Assembly (NCBI GenBank): GCA_024235715.1
Contig: JACKLW010000008.1
Span: forward strand, 248,001-312,000
Length of the DNA: 64,000 nt
Reading direction: 5' to 3'
Origin: Accumulibacter sp.
GTDB lineage: Bacteria > Pseudomonadota > Gammaproteobacteria > Burkholderiales > Rhodocyclaceae
In this document: piece after piece, positions 30,660 to 40,912 of the stretch
Numbering within the stretch: position 1 is the stretch's first letter
Layout of the letters: every line of letters begins with the position of its first letter
Translations under genes and position numbers: made by a program
Notes under the pieces: model-generated
Told to the model about the DNA's origin: nothing
The model's input: only the letters and a program-made list of their open reading frames with translations
Databases searched by the model: none

Positions 30660-30995
30660 GTCAGGCATCCGGCAGGATCGGAATCCACTTGGCCAGGATG
30701 CGGATGTCGTCATTCCCGAAATTTTGTGCCGGGTGTTGGGAACGTCGAACTTGCCGGTCGGCGTGACCAGACGCTGGGCCATGATCACCTCCAATGGCAG
30801 CGCTGCCAGCATCAATACGTTACCGATTTCCTTCTGCGTGCTTGTTTCCTCTCCTCCTGGATTTTTTCGACGGTCGTCCGGGTCACATCCCGGTCAGCCG
30901 CTGCGCAGGATGGCACGCCAGTGTTGGCCCATTTCTTGACCTCCATCATATTTCCCCGACTACGGAAGGCATATGGTCGCTTCCGGGTTGATATG
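30660..30995 (-). pseudogene. Eroded cytochrome/nirS-like remnant
   Basis: On the minus strand the segment QRLVTPTGKFDVPNTRHKI closely resembles the last residues of cytochrome cd1 nitrite reductase NirS, whose C-terminus has a TPTGKFNVxNT pattern. After a frame change it continues GNDDIRILAKWIPILPDA and stop, like the last helix of a small c-type cytochrome. An upstream piece (SCAAADRDVT, VEKIQEERKQARRRK) has no intact CxxCH. The parts lie in different frames and lengths are far too short, so this is decayed DNA. The match is by eye; the first part is unidentified. Confidence 0.45.
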
Positions 30996-31049
30996 TAAAG
31001 CTGCGGGCGCTTATGCTTGCGCCTCAACCAAAAAACCGGAAATCAAGGA

Positions 31050-31835
31050 ATGAGTCAAAAGACCTCGCCACTGCCCGTCGGAACCGTCTTTATCGTCGGC
31101 AGCGGCCCCGGTGACCTTGACCTGCTCACCCTGCGCGCAGCGCGACTGATCGGCGAGGCGGATGCCGTCGTCTACGATCATCTGATCGCCGAAGGGGTGC
31201 TCGAGCTGGCGCGGCCCGACGCCGAGAAGATCTACGTCGGCAAGAAGAGCTCCAATCACACGGTCCCGCAGGACGAACTCAATCGACTGCTGGTGGACCT
31301 GGCGCGTGCCGGCAAGAAGGTCGTCCGACTCAAGGGCGGCGACCCGTTCGTCTTCGGGCGCGGCGGTGAAGAAATCGAGACCCTGGTCGACTCCGCGATC
31401 CCCTTCGAGGTCGTTCCGGGAGTTACCGCTGCGGCCGGCTGTGCCGCTTACGCCGGCATTCCCCTGACGCATCGCGACCACGCGCAGGCGGTGGCCTTCG
31501 CCACCGGCCACCTCAAGGACGGCACGATCAATCTCGACTGGCCAGCGCTGGCACGCCCCCGGCTGACGGTCGTCTTTTACATGGGAGTCGGCGGTATCGC
31601 GGAAATCTGCCGGCAGATGATCTCCCACGGTCTGCCCCCCAGCCACCCCGCCGCCGTGGTACAGCACGGTACGACCCGGCGACAGAGAGTGCTTGCCGCC
31701 GATCTCGCCACCTTGCCGGAAAAGGTCGCCGCGGCCGGCATCGCATCGCCGGCGCTGATCATCGTCGGCACCGTCGTCAGTCTGCAGCCGAAGCTGGCCT
31801 GGTTCCAGCCGCAGCCGTCAGGCGACTCCGCCTGA
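31050..31835 (+). CDS. cobA: Uroporphyrinogen-III C-methyltransferase (CobA/NirE/SUMT)
   Basis: A 261-residue SAM-dependent enzyme making precorrin-2, the branch point to sirohaem, cobalamin and haem d1. Motifs: [83 protein letters not shown] and [18 protein letters not shown] 31050 has AAGGA directly upstream; a TTG at 31017 is an unlikely earlier start. No CysG dehydrogenase/chelatase domain is fused. Proximity to a NirC-like cytochrome and a nirS-like remnant makes a former NirE role conceivable, but sequence alone does not separate CobA from NirE. Confidence 0.9.
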   Translation: MSQKTSPLPVGTVFIVGSGPGDLDLLTLRAARLIGEADAVVYDHLIAEGVLELARPDAEKIYVGKKSSNHTVPQDELNRLLVDLARAGKKVVRLKGGDPFVFGRGGEEIETLVDSAIPFEVVPGVTAAAGCAAYAGIPLTHRDHAQAVAFATGHLKDGTINLDWPALARPRLTVVFYMGVGGIAEICRQMISHGLPPSHPAAVVQHGTTRRQRVLAADLATLPEKVAAAGIASPALIIVGTVVSLQPKLAWFQPQPSGDSA

Positions 31836-31842
31836 GTCGGGC

Positions 31843-32745
31843 TCAGACGACCATGGCCAGCGCCAGCAGGAGCGCATAGACGAACTGCAGTCTGGCGGTG
31901 CTGACCAGCAGCTGGTTGAAGACCAATCCCGGTGGTTCGCGCCGGAAGCGTCGCAGCAGTCGCAGGGCCGACGGCAACACCAGCAGCGGCAAAGCCATGC
32001 GCAGACCCTTCTCCGTCAATACCGCCAGACAAGGCAGCAAGGCCAGCGGCAGCAGCAGTTCCGCCGCGTAGACCCACTGCGTGGCGCGTCGACCGACGAC
32101 CACGGCCAGCGTACGCTTGCCGACCCGTGCATCACTCTCCACATCGCGGTAATTGTTGACCGTGATCACGGCAGCGCCGAACAGACCCAGCATGGCGCCG
32201 GCCAGCAAGGCAGCCGGGCTGATCGACAGAGTTTGCAGGTAGTAGCTGCCGCCCACCGCCACCGGACCGAAGAACAGCACGACGAACAACTCGCCGAGCG
32301 GCGTGTAGGCGATCGGTCGCGGCCCTCCCGTATAGGCCCAGGCGGCGAGCATCGACGCCAGCCCGATCAGAACGATCGGCCAGCCACCCTGGTAAGCGAG
32401 ATAGATCCCGAAGTTGAAAGCCAGTGCAAAAGCGACCCACGCCCCCCGCTGCACGGCGGCAGGCGGCAACCAGCCCATCGCCGTCGCACGGGGCGGCCCA
32501 AGGCGATCGGGCTTGTCGCTGCCACGAACGTAGTCGGCCACGTCATTGTGCAGATTGGTGCCGCTCTGGATCAGCAGCGCGGCGAGCAGGGCGACCAGAG
32601 CCGGCTGCCACTGCAGCGTCCCGGCATGCGCCCAGGCGACGGCGTGCCCGAGGAGGACCGGCGCAACCGAAACAGTCAGCGTCCTGGGTCGAATGGCGAG
32701 CCACCAGGCGGCGAAGGCCGATGGCTGTGCACTGCCGTCATTCAC
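31843..32745 (-). CDS. menA: MenA-type UbiA prenyltransferase (demethylmenaquinone synthesis)
   Basis: A 300-residue integral membrane prenyltransferase with about eight to nine hydrophobic helices. The first Asp-rich motif is NLHNDVADYVRGSDKPDR and the second is NNYRDVESDARVGKRTLAVVVG; RPRTLTVSVAPVLLG near the N-terminus and PLGELFVVLFFGPVAV are typical of MenA rather than UbiA or haem O synthase. It attaches a polyprenyl chain to dihydroxynaphthoate at the inner membrane. The 3' end faces cobA with 7 bp between stops. No other men or mqn genes are visible. Confidence 0.85.
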   Translation of the reverse strand: MNDGSAQPSAFAAWWLAIRPRTLTVSVAPVLLGHAVAWAHAGTLQWQPALVALLAALLIQSGTNLHNDVADYVRGSDKPDRLGPPRATAMGWLPPAAVQRGAWVAFALAFNFGIYLAYQGGWPIVLIGLASMLAAWAYTGGPRPIAYTPLGELFVVLFFGPVAVGGSYYLQTLSISPAALLAGAMLGLFGAAVITVNNYRDVESDARVGKRTLAVVVGRRATQWVYAAELLLPLALLPCLAVLTEKGLRMALPLLVLPSALRLLRRFRREPPGLVFNQLLVSTARLQFVYALLLALAMVV

Positions 32746-32867
32746 TGCGGAAAGCCGTCTCGGGCACCCCGAGCCTCCTGCGCGCGCCCGTCGACCAGCG
32801 GCTGATGTGCCCGGCCCGGGCGCCCCTGGGGCCGCGTGCTATGATGCGCACCTTCGTGGGCAAGTGG

Positions 32868-32954
32868 TGGTGCCGAGAGGGGGAATCGAACCCCCACGAT
32901 GTCACCATCGGCGGATTTTGAGTCCGCTGCGTCTACCGATTCCGCCATCTCGGC
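32868..32954 (-). tRNA. tRNA-Leu (anticodon CAA)
   Basis: The minus strand folds as an 87-nt class II tRNA: acceptor GCCGAGA paired with TCTCGGC, D-arm with GGTAGACG, anticodon stem GCGGA/TCCGC with loop CTCAAAA giving anticodon CAA, a long variable arm GATGGTGACATC, T-arm GGGGGTTCGATTCCCCC, and an encoded CCA at 32870-32868. It reads UUG codons. It lies alone between menA and queA. Confidence 0.95.
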
Positions 32955-33105
32955 TTCGGCTCGACGTTCGTGAGCCGGAAGAGCTGCGGATTATCGCTGA
33001 TTCTCTGGCAAGCGACAAGGAGCAGACTCGCCAAAATCGCCTGCTTCGTAACGCTTTCAAAAGCTCTCTACCACCTTTCGACCGCCTTCGCCGGCGCGCC
33101 TCCCG

Positions 33106-34227
33106 ATGCTCACGCTTGACGACTTCGACTTCGCACTACCTGCTGAGCTGATCGCCCAGCACCCGAGCGCCGAACGCACGGCAAGCCGCCTCCTGCAGGT
33201 CGCCGACGAGGCAATCCATGACCACCGTTTCAAGGCGCTTCCGGCGCTGCTCGACAGCGGCGATCTGCTGGTCTTCAACGACACACGCGTGATTCGCGCG
33301 CGCCTGCTCGGCCACAAGGAGAGCGGCGGCCAAATCGAGGTGCTGATCGAGCGCGTCGTCGATGCCCGGCACGCGGTGGCACAGATTCGTGCCAGCAAAT
33401 CGCCAAGAACGGGCAGCCGGATCGTGCTCGAGGATTTGATCAGCATGACCATCAGCGGCCGCTGCGGCGAACAGGGAGAGTTCTTCGCACTGCAACTGAC
33501 AGGCGACGGCGATCTATGGACGCTGCTCGAACGACACGGCCGCCTGCCACTGCCGCCCTATATCACGCACGCCGCCGGCGCTGACGACGAAGCACGCTAC
33601 CAGACCGTCTTTGCGCGCCATCCCGGCGCCGTCGCAGCACCGACTGCGGGACTGCATTTTGACGACGCTCTCCTCACGCAACTCGCGCAGCGCGGCATCG
33701 AAGTCGCCTGGCTGACCTTGCACGTTGGCGCCGGCACCTTTCAGCCGGTACGCACGCAACGCCTCAGCGAGCACCGAATGCATGCCGAGCGCTTCGTAAT
33801 TCCGCCAGCGACCATCGCCGCCATCGCGCGCGCGAAAGCGCGTGGCGGCAAGGTGGTCGCCGTCGGAACGACCAGCCTGAGAGCACTCGAAGCAGCCGCG
33901 CTGCACGGAGAACTGCAAGCCGGCCCCGCCGAGACCGACATTTTCATCACGCCGGGCTACGAGTTTCGCGTCGTCGAGCGACTGATCACCAATTTTCATC
34001 TGCCGAAGTCGACACTGCTGATGCTCGTTTCGGCATTCGCCGGCCTGGACACGATACGCCGCGCCTATCGACACGCCATTGCCGAGCGCTACCGCTTCTT
34101 CAGCTATGGCGACGCCATGCTGCTGACCCGCAAGCCGAGCGAGCTTCCGCCAGGCCAGCTCTCACGCCAGGACGATCTTCCCGACCGCCTTCCTTCCGAC
34201 ACCTCGCCCCGCCCGCCAAGCCAATGA
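33106..34227 (+). CDS. queA: S-adenosylmethionine:tRNA ribosyltransferase-isomerase
   Basis: A 373-residue enzyme making epoxyqueuosine from preQ1 at position 34 of GUN-decoding tRNAs. Motifs: [24 protein letters not shown] at the start, [54 protein letters not shown], and [18 protein letters not shown]. The last ~35 residues (Pro/Ser-rich) extend beyond the usual end at YGDAMLL and look disordered. Its stop overlaps the next gene by 4 bp (ATGA), so the SNF2 gene is translationally coupled to it. Confidence 0.95.
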   Translation: MLTLDDFDFALPAELIAQHPSAERTASRLLQVADEAIHDHRFKALPALLDSGDLLVFNDTRVIRARLLGHKESGGQIEVLIERVVDARHAVAQIRASKSPRTGSRIVLEDLISMTISGRCGEQGEFFALQLTGDGDLWTLLERHGRLPLPPYITHAAGADDEARYQTVFARHPGAVAAPTAGLHFDDALLTQLAQRGIEVAWLTLHVGAGTFQPVRTQRLSEHRMHAERFVIPPATIAAIARAKARGGKVVAVGTTSLRALEAAALHGELQAGPAETDIFITPGYEFRVVERLITNFHLPKSTLLMLVSAFAGLDTIRRAYRHAIAERYRFFSYGDAMLLTRKPSELPPGQLSRQDDLPDRLPSDTSPRPPSQ

Positions 34228-37200
34228 ACAAGCCAACCCTGAACCGCGGCGCCATCGACGAACTCGACAGGCTTGGACTCCCGCAGGATACGCACAAGGT
34301 CGCGCTGGCCTGCGCACTGCTTTGGACTTTTCGGACCAACACCGACGTGCACCGCCTGCTGTCACTGGGCGGTCTACTCAACAGCGCGGGAAAGGCCTTC
34401 ACTGCCGGTGACGTCAAGTCCGCCACGCAGGATCTGCGGCAGAACGGTCTGCTGGTCGACGAACCTGCACGCAGCGCAGGGTTTCAGCTGGTGGACACCC
34501 TGCGCCTACCCCTCTACCGGCAGTTGCTCGACAGCCACGCCGGCAACACGCTGGCGCAACTGGTTGCCGACCTCGACCATTTCGACCCCGCCCGGTCTAC
34601 CTACTATTGGCCCACCGGCAGCGTCGCGACGACCATTGCCTACGTCCGCGCGCGCTTCTACTCGGGCGCGCCCGGCGAAGAGCTGTCGCACATCAGGCAG
34701 ACCCTGAGCCGCTCGATGGAATGGCCGCAACTGGTGGTCAAGGCGCTTCTGCTGCCTTTCGACGGCGCCAGCTTCGAACACATCGAACCCGGCTGGCGCT
34801 CGCAGCTCGCCTATCAGGCCGTGGCCACGCTCTGCCTCTATTGGGCACCCGACTACCTGCCGGTTGCCGACTGGGCCGGCGAGCAGTTGCAGCGCCACCC
34901 CGATACGCTGTCCGAGGACCTGCGCCTGACGCTCGCCGACCTGGCCGTGCAGCGCGGCGACGCCGACCTGCTGCAAGCCGCGCTGCCCGGACTCGCCGAC
35001 GGTCTGAGCGCCGGCGTTCGCGCCGCGGCGCTGGTGCTGGGCAGCCAGTGGGAAGCCGGCCAGGCGGCCTTCGAAGCGGCGCTGAAGCAGCGCAAGAACG
35101 AAATCGGCGGCAGCAAGAAACTGCTGCCGATCAGCATCGCCTGGTTCTATCCGCTGTCGCTGCTTGCGCAATCGACGCCCAGGCAGCTCGAACTGGCACG
35201 CAAGTTCTGCGCCGGCGAGGCCGGCAAGCGGGAGCCAAGCTCGCACGACAGCTGGGGACGCTGGGCGCACGCGATCGACGTTCGCCTGGGCAAGGCGCCG
35301 ATCAAGCGGGCGGCCTTCCGGGCGGTTGGCGAACCACAGGCACGCTGGACGCTTGACGCGCTGTGGGCGCTCCTTCTCTCCGCCTGGCTGGGCCGCGAGA
35401 CGATCGCCGAAGCCGATCCGCGGGTGCCGGCCGCCGAGTGGCGCGCGACAATTGCGTTTCTGCGCGAGCGACTGAAGGCCTGCCGCTTGCACGCGCTGCT
35501 GCGCCTGCTCGACGGCGCCGAGGCCATGCTCGACGGTCGCGACCCGCCGGCAGGATTTTTCGTCGCCGGCTCCGGGCAGCAGTGGCGTGAAATCCTCGCC
35601 GCCCTGCAAGCTCTCGGTGGCGGTCAACCAGCTGCCGGCAGCGGCGAGTCGTCGCGCATCATGTGGGAAATCGAGCTTGGGCGTCAGGGCGAGTTGGTCG
35701 ACATCAAGCCGTTCGAACAGAAGCGCGGCCAGCGCGCCTGGGGACGACCGCGCGCGTTGAGCCTTGGAAGACTCGCCGCAAACGCCAACCTGGCGACCTG
35801 CGACGCCAAGGTGGCGCGCGCGGTGCGTCCCGAGCACGGCTACCGGAATCGCTACCACCTTGATCTGGCGACGGCAATCGTCGCGCTTGTCGGCCACCCC
35901 TGCGTGGTTCTGGCGACCGCGCCGGAGCAGCTCGTCGAGCTGTTCGAAGCGGCGCCTGAAATCGATCTGGTGCGCCAGGGCGAACGCTTCGTGATGCGTG
36001 TCGAGCCGCCGCTACGGCCCGCCGCCGAGTACCTCGGCTACTACGCGATGGACGCCGAGCAGCGCCGTGAAGCGGAGGCCCTGCGACTGATCACGCTCGT
36101 TCAGGACGGTCCGCAGCGCCTGCGGCTGGTGCGGTTCACACCGGCACAGCAGCAGGCGGCACAACTCGTCTCGGGCCGCTTTGCAGTGCCGGCCGAGGCG
36201 CCCGGTGCTCAGGCCGAACTCGCCAAGACCCTGCACGCGCTGGCGACGCATTTCCAGGTGCATGCCGATTCGGCACAGGCGACTCGCCAGGTCGGCAGCG
36301 ACTCGCGGCTGCGCGCCGAGCTGTCGCCGGTCGGCGATGACCTGGCACTGCGCCTGGTGGTCGCACCGCTCGGCGCGGACGGGCCGCGGCTGCCGGCCGC
36401 CAACGGCAGAGTGCGGCTGATGGCCGTTCTCGGCGGCGAAACCGTCGGCACCGAGCGCAACCTCATCGCCGAGGAAGAGCATCGCGAAGCCGTACTCGAC
36501 GCCCTGCCCTTCCTGGATGGCAGCAACGGCGTCAGCGAGTGGCTGATCGACGATCCGGAGCAGGCGCTGGCGGCAGTGGAAATACTGCCGACACTGGCGG
36601 CAATTGCTGCCGTCGATTGGCCCAAGGGCAAGAGCGTTCGCGTGCTCACCCTCGACAGCCGTCAGCTCGGCGTCAGGATCAGACGCGAGCGCGATTGGTT
36701 CCGGCTGTCGGGAAGCGCGACACTTGACGAAGGCCTCGTCCTGCAGCTCGAAACACTGCTCGCGGTTGCACGCGACAAGAGCCGTTTCATCCCCATGGGC
36801 GACGGCGTCTACGCCGCGCTGACACGCTCGCTGAAACAGAAATTGAGCGATCTGGTGGCGGTGCTCGAAACCGACAAGGACGGCGGCAAGGCGCCGACCA
36901 TCGCCGCCGCCTGGCTGGACGAGATTCTTGACGGCACCGCACTCGAGGCGAGCAGCGACTTCCGCCAGGCCATTGACCGGCTGCGGCGCGCACAGGCCAT
37001 GCAGCCAAAACTGCCGAGCCTGCTGCAAGCCAGTCTGCGGCCCTATCAGGAAGACGGCTACCAGTGGGCGATGCGCCTGGCGAGTGCTGGCGTTGGCGGC
37101 TGCCTGGCCGACGACATGGGGCTGGGCAAGACCCTGCAGGCACTCGGCGTACTCCTCCAGCGATCGGCCGACGGCGCAGCACTGGTCATTGCCCCGACCT

Positions 37201-38420
37201 CGGTATGCGGAAACTGGCTGGCCGAAACGCTGCGCTTCGCACCCAGTCTCAATGTCCATGTCTACAGCGAGGCGAGCGAAAGCGAGCGCGAGCTGCTGGT
37301 CGCCACGGCCGGGCCACAGGACCTGCTGATCGTCTCCTACACGCTTTTGCAACTGGCCCAGGAACGCTTCGCCGGGCGTCACTGGCACACACTGATCGCC
37401 GACGAAGCGCAGGCCATCAAGAACGCTGCCGCCAAGCGTGCGCAGGCCGTTTTCGCCCTGAACGCCGACTTTCGCCTGGCGTTGACCGGCACGCCGGTCG
37501 AAAATCGCCTGGCCGACCTGTGGTCGATCATGCGTTTCGCCAATCCCGGGCTGCTTGGCAGCTCTCGCCGCTTCGACGAACGTTTTGCCGGGCCGATCGA
37601 GCGCCATCGCAACCGCGACGCACAGCACGTCCTCAAGCGCCTGGTCGGCCCCTTCGTCCTGCGGCGAACGAAGTCCGAAGTGCTGCAGGAACTTCCGCAG
37701 CGCACCGAGCTGATTCTGACGGTTACCCCGGATGCCGCGGAAGCCGCGCATTACGAAGCCTTGCGCCGCGAGGCGGCAAACGAGATCGACGACAGTCTCG
37801 ACCGTTCGCCACAGGCACAGGCGCGCTTCAATATCCTCGCGCAACTCACACGACTGCGCCGTGCCGCCTGCGACCCACGCCTGTGCAGCCCCGGGATCGG
37901 CATCGTTGGCGCCAAGGTACAGGCCTTTGCCGAACTTGCCGAGGAACTGGTTGCAAACGGACATAAAGCACTTGTATTCAGTCAGTTCGTCGACTTTCTT
38001 CAGGTTCTGCGCGAACAACTCGACAATTCCCGGATCCGCTATCAATACCTCGACGGCGCGACACCAGCCGGCGAACGCAGCCGCCGGGTCGCCGCCTTCC
38101 AGGCCGGTGAAGGCGAGCTATTCCTGATCAGCCTGAAGGCCGGCGGTTTCGGGCTCAACCTGACCGCTGCCGATTACGTGGTGATCACCGATCCGTGGTG
38201 GAACCCGGCCACCGAAGACCAGGCCATGGGTCGAGCGCACCGCATCGGACAATTGCGCCCGGTAACCGTCTATCGCCTGGTCACCAGGGGCAGCGTCGAG
38301 GAACGTATTGTCGAACTGCACCACGAGAAGCGCGCGCTGGCCGAGAGCATCCTCGCCGAGGGAGAGGCCAGCGCCCTGCCCTCGACCGACGATCTGATTG
38401 CGCTGATCCGCGGAGAGTAG
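34224..38420 (+). CDS. Large SNF2-family DEAD/DEAH ATPase with unassigned N-terminus
   Basis: A 1398-residue protein. The C-terminal ~470 residues are a SNF2 motor: [17 protein letters not shown], Walker [17 protein letters not shown] (about residue 963), DEAQAIKN (about 1060), [26 protein letters not shown], then helicase C with [60 protein letters not shown]. Residues 1-930 contain no motif I recognise and are rich in Ala/Leu helices, suggestive of an alpha-solenoid or TPR-like scaffold in the first half. No SWIM zinc finger, nuclease or methylase domain is visible. It should remodel or translocate on DNA; partners are unknown. Confidence 0.9.
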   Translation: MNKPTLNRGAIDELDRLGLPQDTHKVALACALLWTFRTNTDVHRLLSLGGLLNSAGKAFTAGDVKSATQDLRQNGLLVDEPARSAGFQLVDTLRLPLYRQLLDSHAGNTLAQLVADLDHFDPARSTYYWPTGSVATTIAYVRARFYSGAPGEELSHIRQTLSRSMEWPQLVVKALLLPFDGASFEHIEPGWRSQLAYQAVATLCLYWAPDYLPVADWAGEQLQRHPDTLSEDLRLTLADLAVQRGDADLLQAALPGLADGLSAGVRAAALVLGSQWEAGQAAFEAALKQRKNEIGGSKKLLPISIAWFYPLSLLAQSTPRQLELARKFCAGEAGKREPSSHDSWGRWAHAIDVRLGKAPIKRAAFRAVGEPQARWTLDALWALLLSAWLGRETIAEADPRVPAAEWRATIAFLRERLKACRLHALLRLLDGAEAMLDGRDPPAGFFVAGSGQQWREILAALQALGGGQPAAGSGESSRIMWEIELGRQGELVDIKPFEQKRGQRAWGRPRALSLGRLAANANLATCDAKVARAVRPEHGYRNRYHLDLATAIVALVGHPCVVLATAPEQLVELFEAAPEIDLVRQGERFVMRVEPPLRPAAEYLGYYAMDAEQRREAEALRLITLVQDGPQRLRLVRFTPAQQQAAQLVSGRFAVPAEAPGAQAELAKTLHALATHFQVHADSAQATRQVGSDSRLRAELSPVGDDLALRLVVAPLGADGPRLPAANGRVRLMAVLGGETVGTERNLIAEEEHREAVLDALPFLDGSNGVSEWLIDDPEQALAAVEILPTLAAIAAVDWPKGKSVRVLTLDSRQLGVRIRRERDWFRLSGSATLDEGLVLQLETLLAVARDKSRFIPMGDGVYAALTRSLKQKLSDLVAVLETDKDGGKAPTIAAAWLDEILDGTALEASSDFRQAIDRLRRAQAMQPKLPSLLQASLRPYQEDGYQWAMRLASAGVGGCLADDMGLGKTLQALGVLLQRSADGAALVIAPTSVCGNWLAETLRFAPSLNVHVYSEASESERELLVATAGPQDLLIVSYTLLQLAQERFAGRHWHTLIADEAQAIKNAAAKRAQAVFALNADFRLALTGTPVENRLADLWSIMRFANPGLLGSSRRFDERFAGPIERHRNRDAQHVLKRLVGPFVLRRTKSEVLQELPQRTELILTVTPDAAEAAHYEALRREAANEIDDSLDRSPQAQARFNILAQLTRLRRAACDPRLCSPGIGIVGAKVQAFAELAEELVANGHKALVFSQFVDFLQVLREQLDNSRIRYQYLDGATPAGERSRRVAAFQAGEGELFLISLKAGGFGLNLTAADYVVITDPWWNPATEDQAMGRAHRIGQLRPVTVYRLVTRGSVEERIVELHHEKRALAESILAEGEASALPSTDDLIALIRGE

Positions 38421-38624
38421 TACCCGGCCGGCAGTACTGCGCTGGACGGCCAGAAACGCTTCTCATGCCGCCGGCCGCAGCGCTCGCGGCATGCAGATTG
38501 CCGCGCGCCTTGACCGGTGCGCCCGATCTTTCTATCCTGTCGGGGTACGCTCGGCCGGCAAGCCGATCCCGAGCCCGCTCACTGCACCAACGATACTGAC
38601 ACCATTATCAAGAGGGGATGAATC

Positions 38625-38969
38625 ATGGCTGAAGAAACCACCACAAGCACGACCAAAAAGAAACCCGCTGCCAGGAAGACGGCGAGCACGACCATAGCAG
38701 CCGCTGCGGCCACCAAGCCTTCTGCAGCCAAAGCGCCTGCCGCGGCGAAAGCGACGCCAGCTGCTGCTGCCAAGAAAACAGCGGTGAAGAAAGCTGCCGC
38801 GCCGGCGGCGGCCGCATCAACAGCAGAGAAGCCCAGTCCCGAAGAGCGTTACGGCAGGGTTCAGGCGACCGCCTACTTCATCGCCGAAAGGGATGGTTTC
38901 CAGGGGGCTGCCACAGAATACTGGGTGCAGGCTGAACGCGAGGTCGCCATTCAGCTCGGGGAGGCGTAG
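38625..38969 (+). CDS. DUF2934 protein with histone-H1-like Ala/Lys-rich N-terminus
   Basis: A 114-residue protein. The first ~70 residues are almost entirely Ala, Lys, Thr and Pro (KKKPAARKTAS, AAKAPAAAKATPAAAAKKT), resembling bacterial histone-H1-like tails. The C-terminal ~45 residues match DUF2934: RYGRVQATAYFIAERDGFQG and YWVQAEREVA. GAGGGG at 38612-38617 supports ATG 38625. DNA binding through the basic tail is inferred from composition only. It is preceded by a 204-bp gap and followed by a small unrelated-looking gene. Confidence 0.8.
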   Translation: MAEETTTSTTKKKPAARKTASTTIAAAAATKPSAAKAPAAAKATPAAAAKKTAVKKAAAPAAAASTAEKPSPEERYGRVQATAYFIAERDGFQGAATEYWVQAEREVAIQLGEA

Positions 38970-39029
38970 GCGTACGGAATCACGGGCACCGCGCCGCGGA
39001 GTGCCTGCCACTGACGAGGGCTTGATCGA

Positions 39030-39503
39030 ATGCGCAAGCGAGTAATTACTGATTCCCCGCAAGCCACCCCGCCGGCGAGTGGGGACTGGCTCAAGCTCGA
39101 CGAGGTGGCGGAGGTGGAAATCAGCTCGGAGGACGCTACTCACCCCATCGAGTCGGCGCTGGTACCTGGAGAAGGCGCCGGCTGGCGCGCTGCGGTTCCC
39201 GGCAAGCAGACCATCCGCCTTCTTTTTTCGCGGCCGCAGACGCTACGCAGGATCTGGCTGTCCTTCGTCGAGAACTCGGCGCAGCGTACCCAGGAGTATG
39301 TCCTGCGCTGCTCCAGCGATGGCGGGCAGTCGTTTCGGGAGATCGTCAGGCAGCAGTGGAACTTCAGCCCTGGAGGAGCAAACAGTGAAACCGAAGACCA
39401 TCAGGTCGAGCTCGCGGGGGTGAACGTGCTCGAATTGATCATTACACCGGATATCGGTAACGGTGGCGCCTTCGCTTGCCTGGCACAGCTTCGCGTCGCG
39501 TGA
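39030..39503 (+). CDS. Hypothetical protein with a discoidin-like beta-sandwich pattern
   Basis: A 157-residue protein without signal peptide. The central part LRRIWLSFVENSAQRTQEYVLRCSSDGGQSFREIVRQQWNF and the final VNVLELIITPDIGNGGAFACLAQLRVA resemble the strand order of F5/8-type-C (discoidin) carbohydrate- or lipid-binding domains. GAGGG at 39016-39020 gives good spacing to ATG 39030. No close family is recognised and function is unknown; it may share a transcript with the DUF2934 gene 60 bp upstream. Confidence 0.6.
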   Translation: MRKRVITDSPQATPPASGDWLKLDEVAEVEISSEDATHPIESALVPGEGAGWRAAVPGKQTIRLLFSRPQTLRRIWLSFVENSAQRTQEYVLRCSSDGGQSFREIVRQQWNFSPGGANSETEDHQVELAGVNVLELIITPDIGNGGAFACLAQLRVA

Positions 39504-39718
39504 AGCGCGCCTGACCGATACGGAGAGCCGTCCGGCCGGCTGCGCGGTCGCGCAACAGCCGGTGGTCGCTTGCTTCACGGCGCCCTGGAACGTACGTTGT
39601 TCCGGAACACTCTTGCCGGCACAGGCCGCCAGGCGACTGCAACATGCACGCGCGCGAACGCCGCCAGGCTCGCCGGCTTGCTACAATGGCGGATTGTTCC
39701 TGCCGCAGGCTGCCAAAA

Positions 39719-40894
39719 ATGAAACGCAACCGCTTCTCCTCCCGCAAGCGAATTTCTGCCGACGCCACTGAACTGGGTCGCTTGGCTATCGGCCTCGCCG
39801 AGTCCGGCAGCAAGCTCGAGGACATGTTCTGGCAGAAGCGGCTGGCCGAGCTCGTCGACCGTCTGTTTCACGATGGCGCCGAAGACGACCTGAACGCCTC
39901 GCTGGACCGCCTGTTCGATACGCACGCAATGGCCCATGACGACCTCGCCGATATCGTCGAGTCGCAGGCCGAATCCTGCGTCATGTCCGAGCAAGGCCAG
40001 GACTTCGACATCCTGCTGATTGCCGTTCCGGTGCTCGGATGGTCGCGCTTCTCGATCCCGGCGGCGCCGATCCCCAGAAATACCCTGCAAACCCTGAAAG
40101 TCCATCTCGGCGCACATGTCGTGGCGGCAGACGCACGCCTGGCGCTTGCCGATTACCTGTACAGCCCGGATCAGTTGCCGCACAGTTTTGTGGAAACCTG
40201 GCAAATGCTGCAGAAACTCGGTGCGGCGGCACTCACCGGCAGCGACTTGAGTGTCGACGCAACGAGCATGCCGGAAACCAACCGCTTTCTCTCCGACACC
40301 CGCTACCTGGTCGGCGCTCTGGCCGTGGCAAGGGGCAGGCCGCTTTTCCGCTGGAACGAAGAAGACAGGAGCACACGTGAGACAGCGCTCAAGGAATGGC
40401 TGCGGCAGGGCGGCCCCTGCTTCGAGCCCCTGCTCACGGGTTGCGCCTATCAACCACTGCTGGCCGATGCCTATCACGCGGCCTGCCGCGCCGCCGACAG
40501 CGCCTCTCGCCCATACTCCCTGAACGCCTCGGTTGCTTTTCTGCAAGCGACGCTCGGCCCTGCGGGCGACGATTTGCGCGCCATCGTTGGCGGCTTCCAC
40601 GACAAGCGGCTGGAGGAGTTCCGCATCGGCTTCGGCCCGCGCGACGATGACGTCATCTACCACGGCGTCGTCTGGCCGCTGCTCGGCATCGAAGACGAAA
40701 CGACCGACGTCGCCGGCGAGATCGAAAGCGTGCTGCGCAAGTCCGGCGTCAAGGAAGTGATCGTGCTCGATCAGCAGTTTCCCTATGAGTTCTGCGACGA
40801 CTGCGGCGCGCCACTGTACCCCAATGTCGAAGGCGAGACGGTCCATGCCGAGATGCCCGAACAGGACGACACGCCTTCGCAGACACTGCACTGA
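39719..40894 (+). CDS. DUF2863-family protein
   Basis: A 391-residue cytoplasmic protein of the DUF2863 type typical of betaproteobacteria. Landmarks are LVDRLFHDGAEDDLNASLDRLFD, DFDILLIAVPVLGWSRFSIPAAPIP, and the late KEVIVLDQQFPYEFCDDCGAPLYPN with a CxxC pair. ATG 39719 is preferred to 39644 because the upstream 25 residues are Arg/Cys-rich and atypical. It lies 18 bp before bioA and could be first in that transcript, though no biotin role is known. Function unknown. Confidence 0.8.
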   Translation: MKRNRFSSRKRISADATELGRLAIGLAESGSKLEDMFWQKRLAELVDRLFHDGAEDDLNASLDRLFDTHAMAHDDLADIVESQAESCVMSEQGQDFDILLIAVPVLGWSRFSIPAAPIPRNTLQTLKVHLGAHVVAADARLALADYLYSPDQLPHSFVETWQMLQKLGAAALTGSDLSVDATSMPETNRFLSDTRYLVGALAVARGRPLFRWNEEDRSTRETALKEWLRQGGPCFEPLLTGCAYQPLLADAYHAACRAADSASRPYSLNASVAFLQATLGPAGDDLRAIVGGFHDKRLEEFRIGFGPRDDDVIYHGVVWPLLGIEDETTDVAGEIESVLRKSGVKEVIVLDQQFPYEFCDDCGAPLYPNVEGETVHAEMPEQDDTPSQTLH

Positions 40895-40912
40895 GCGGCG
40901 CAGCCACCAGCC

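Noticed and set aside
36012-38045. 677-codon minus-strand open frame opposite the SNF2 gene
   Set aside because: Shadow of the helicase frame; no motifs or plausible start.
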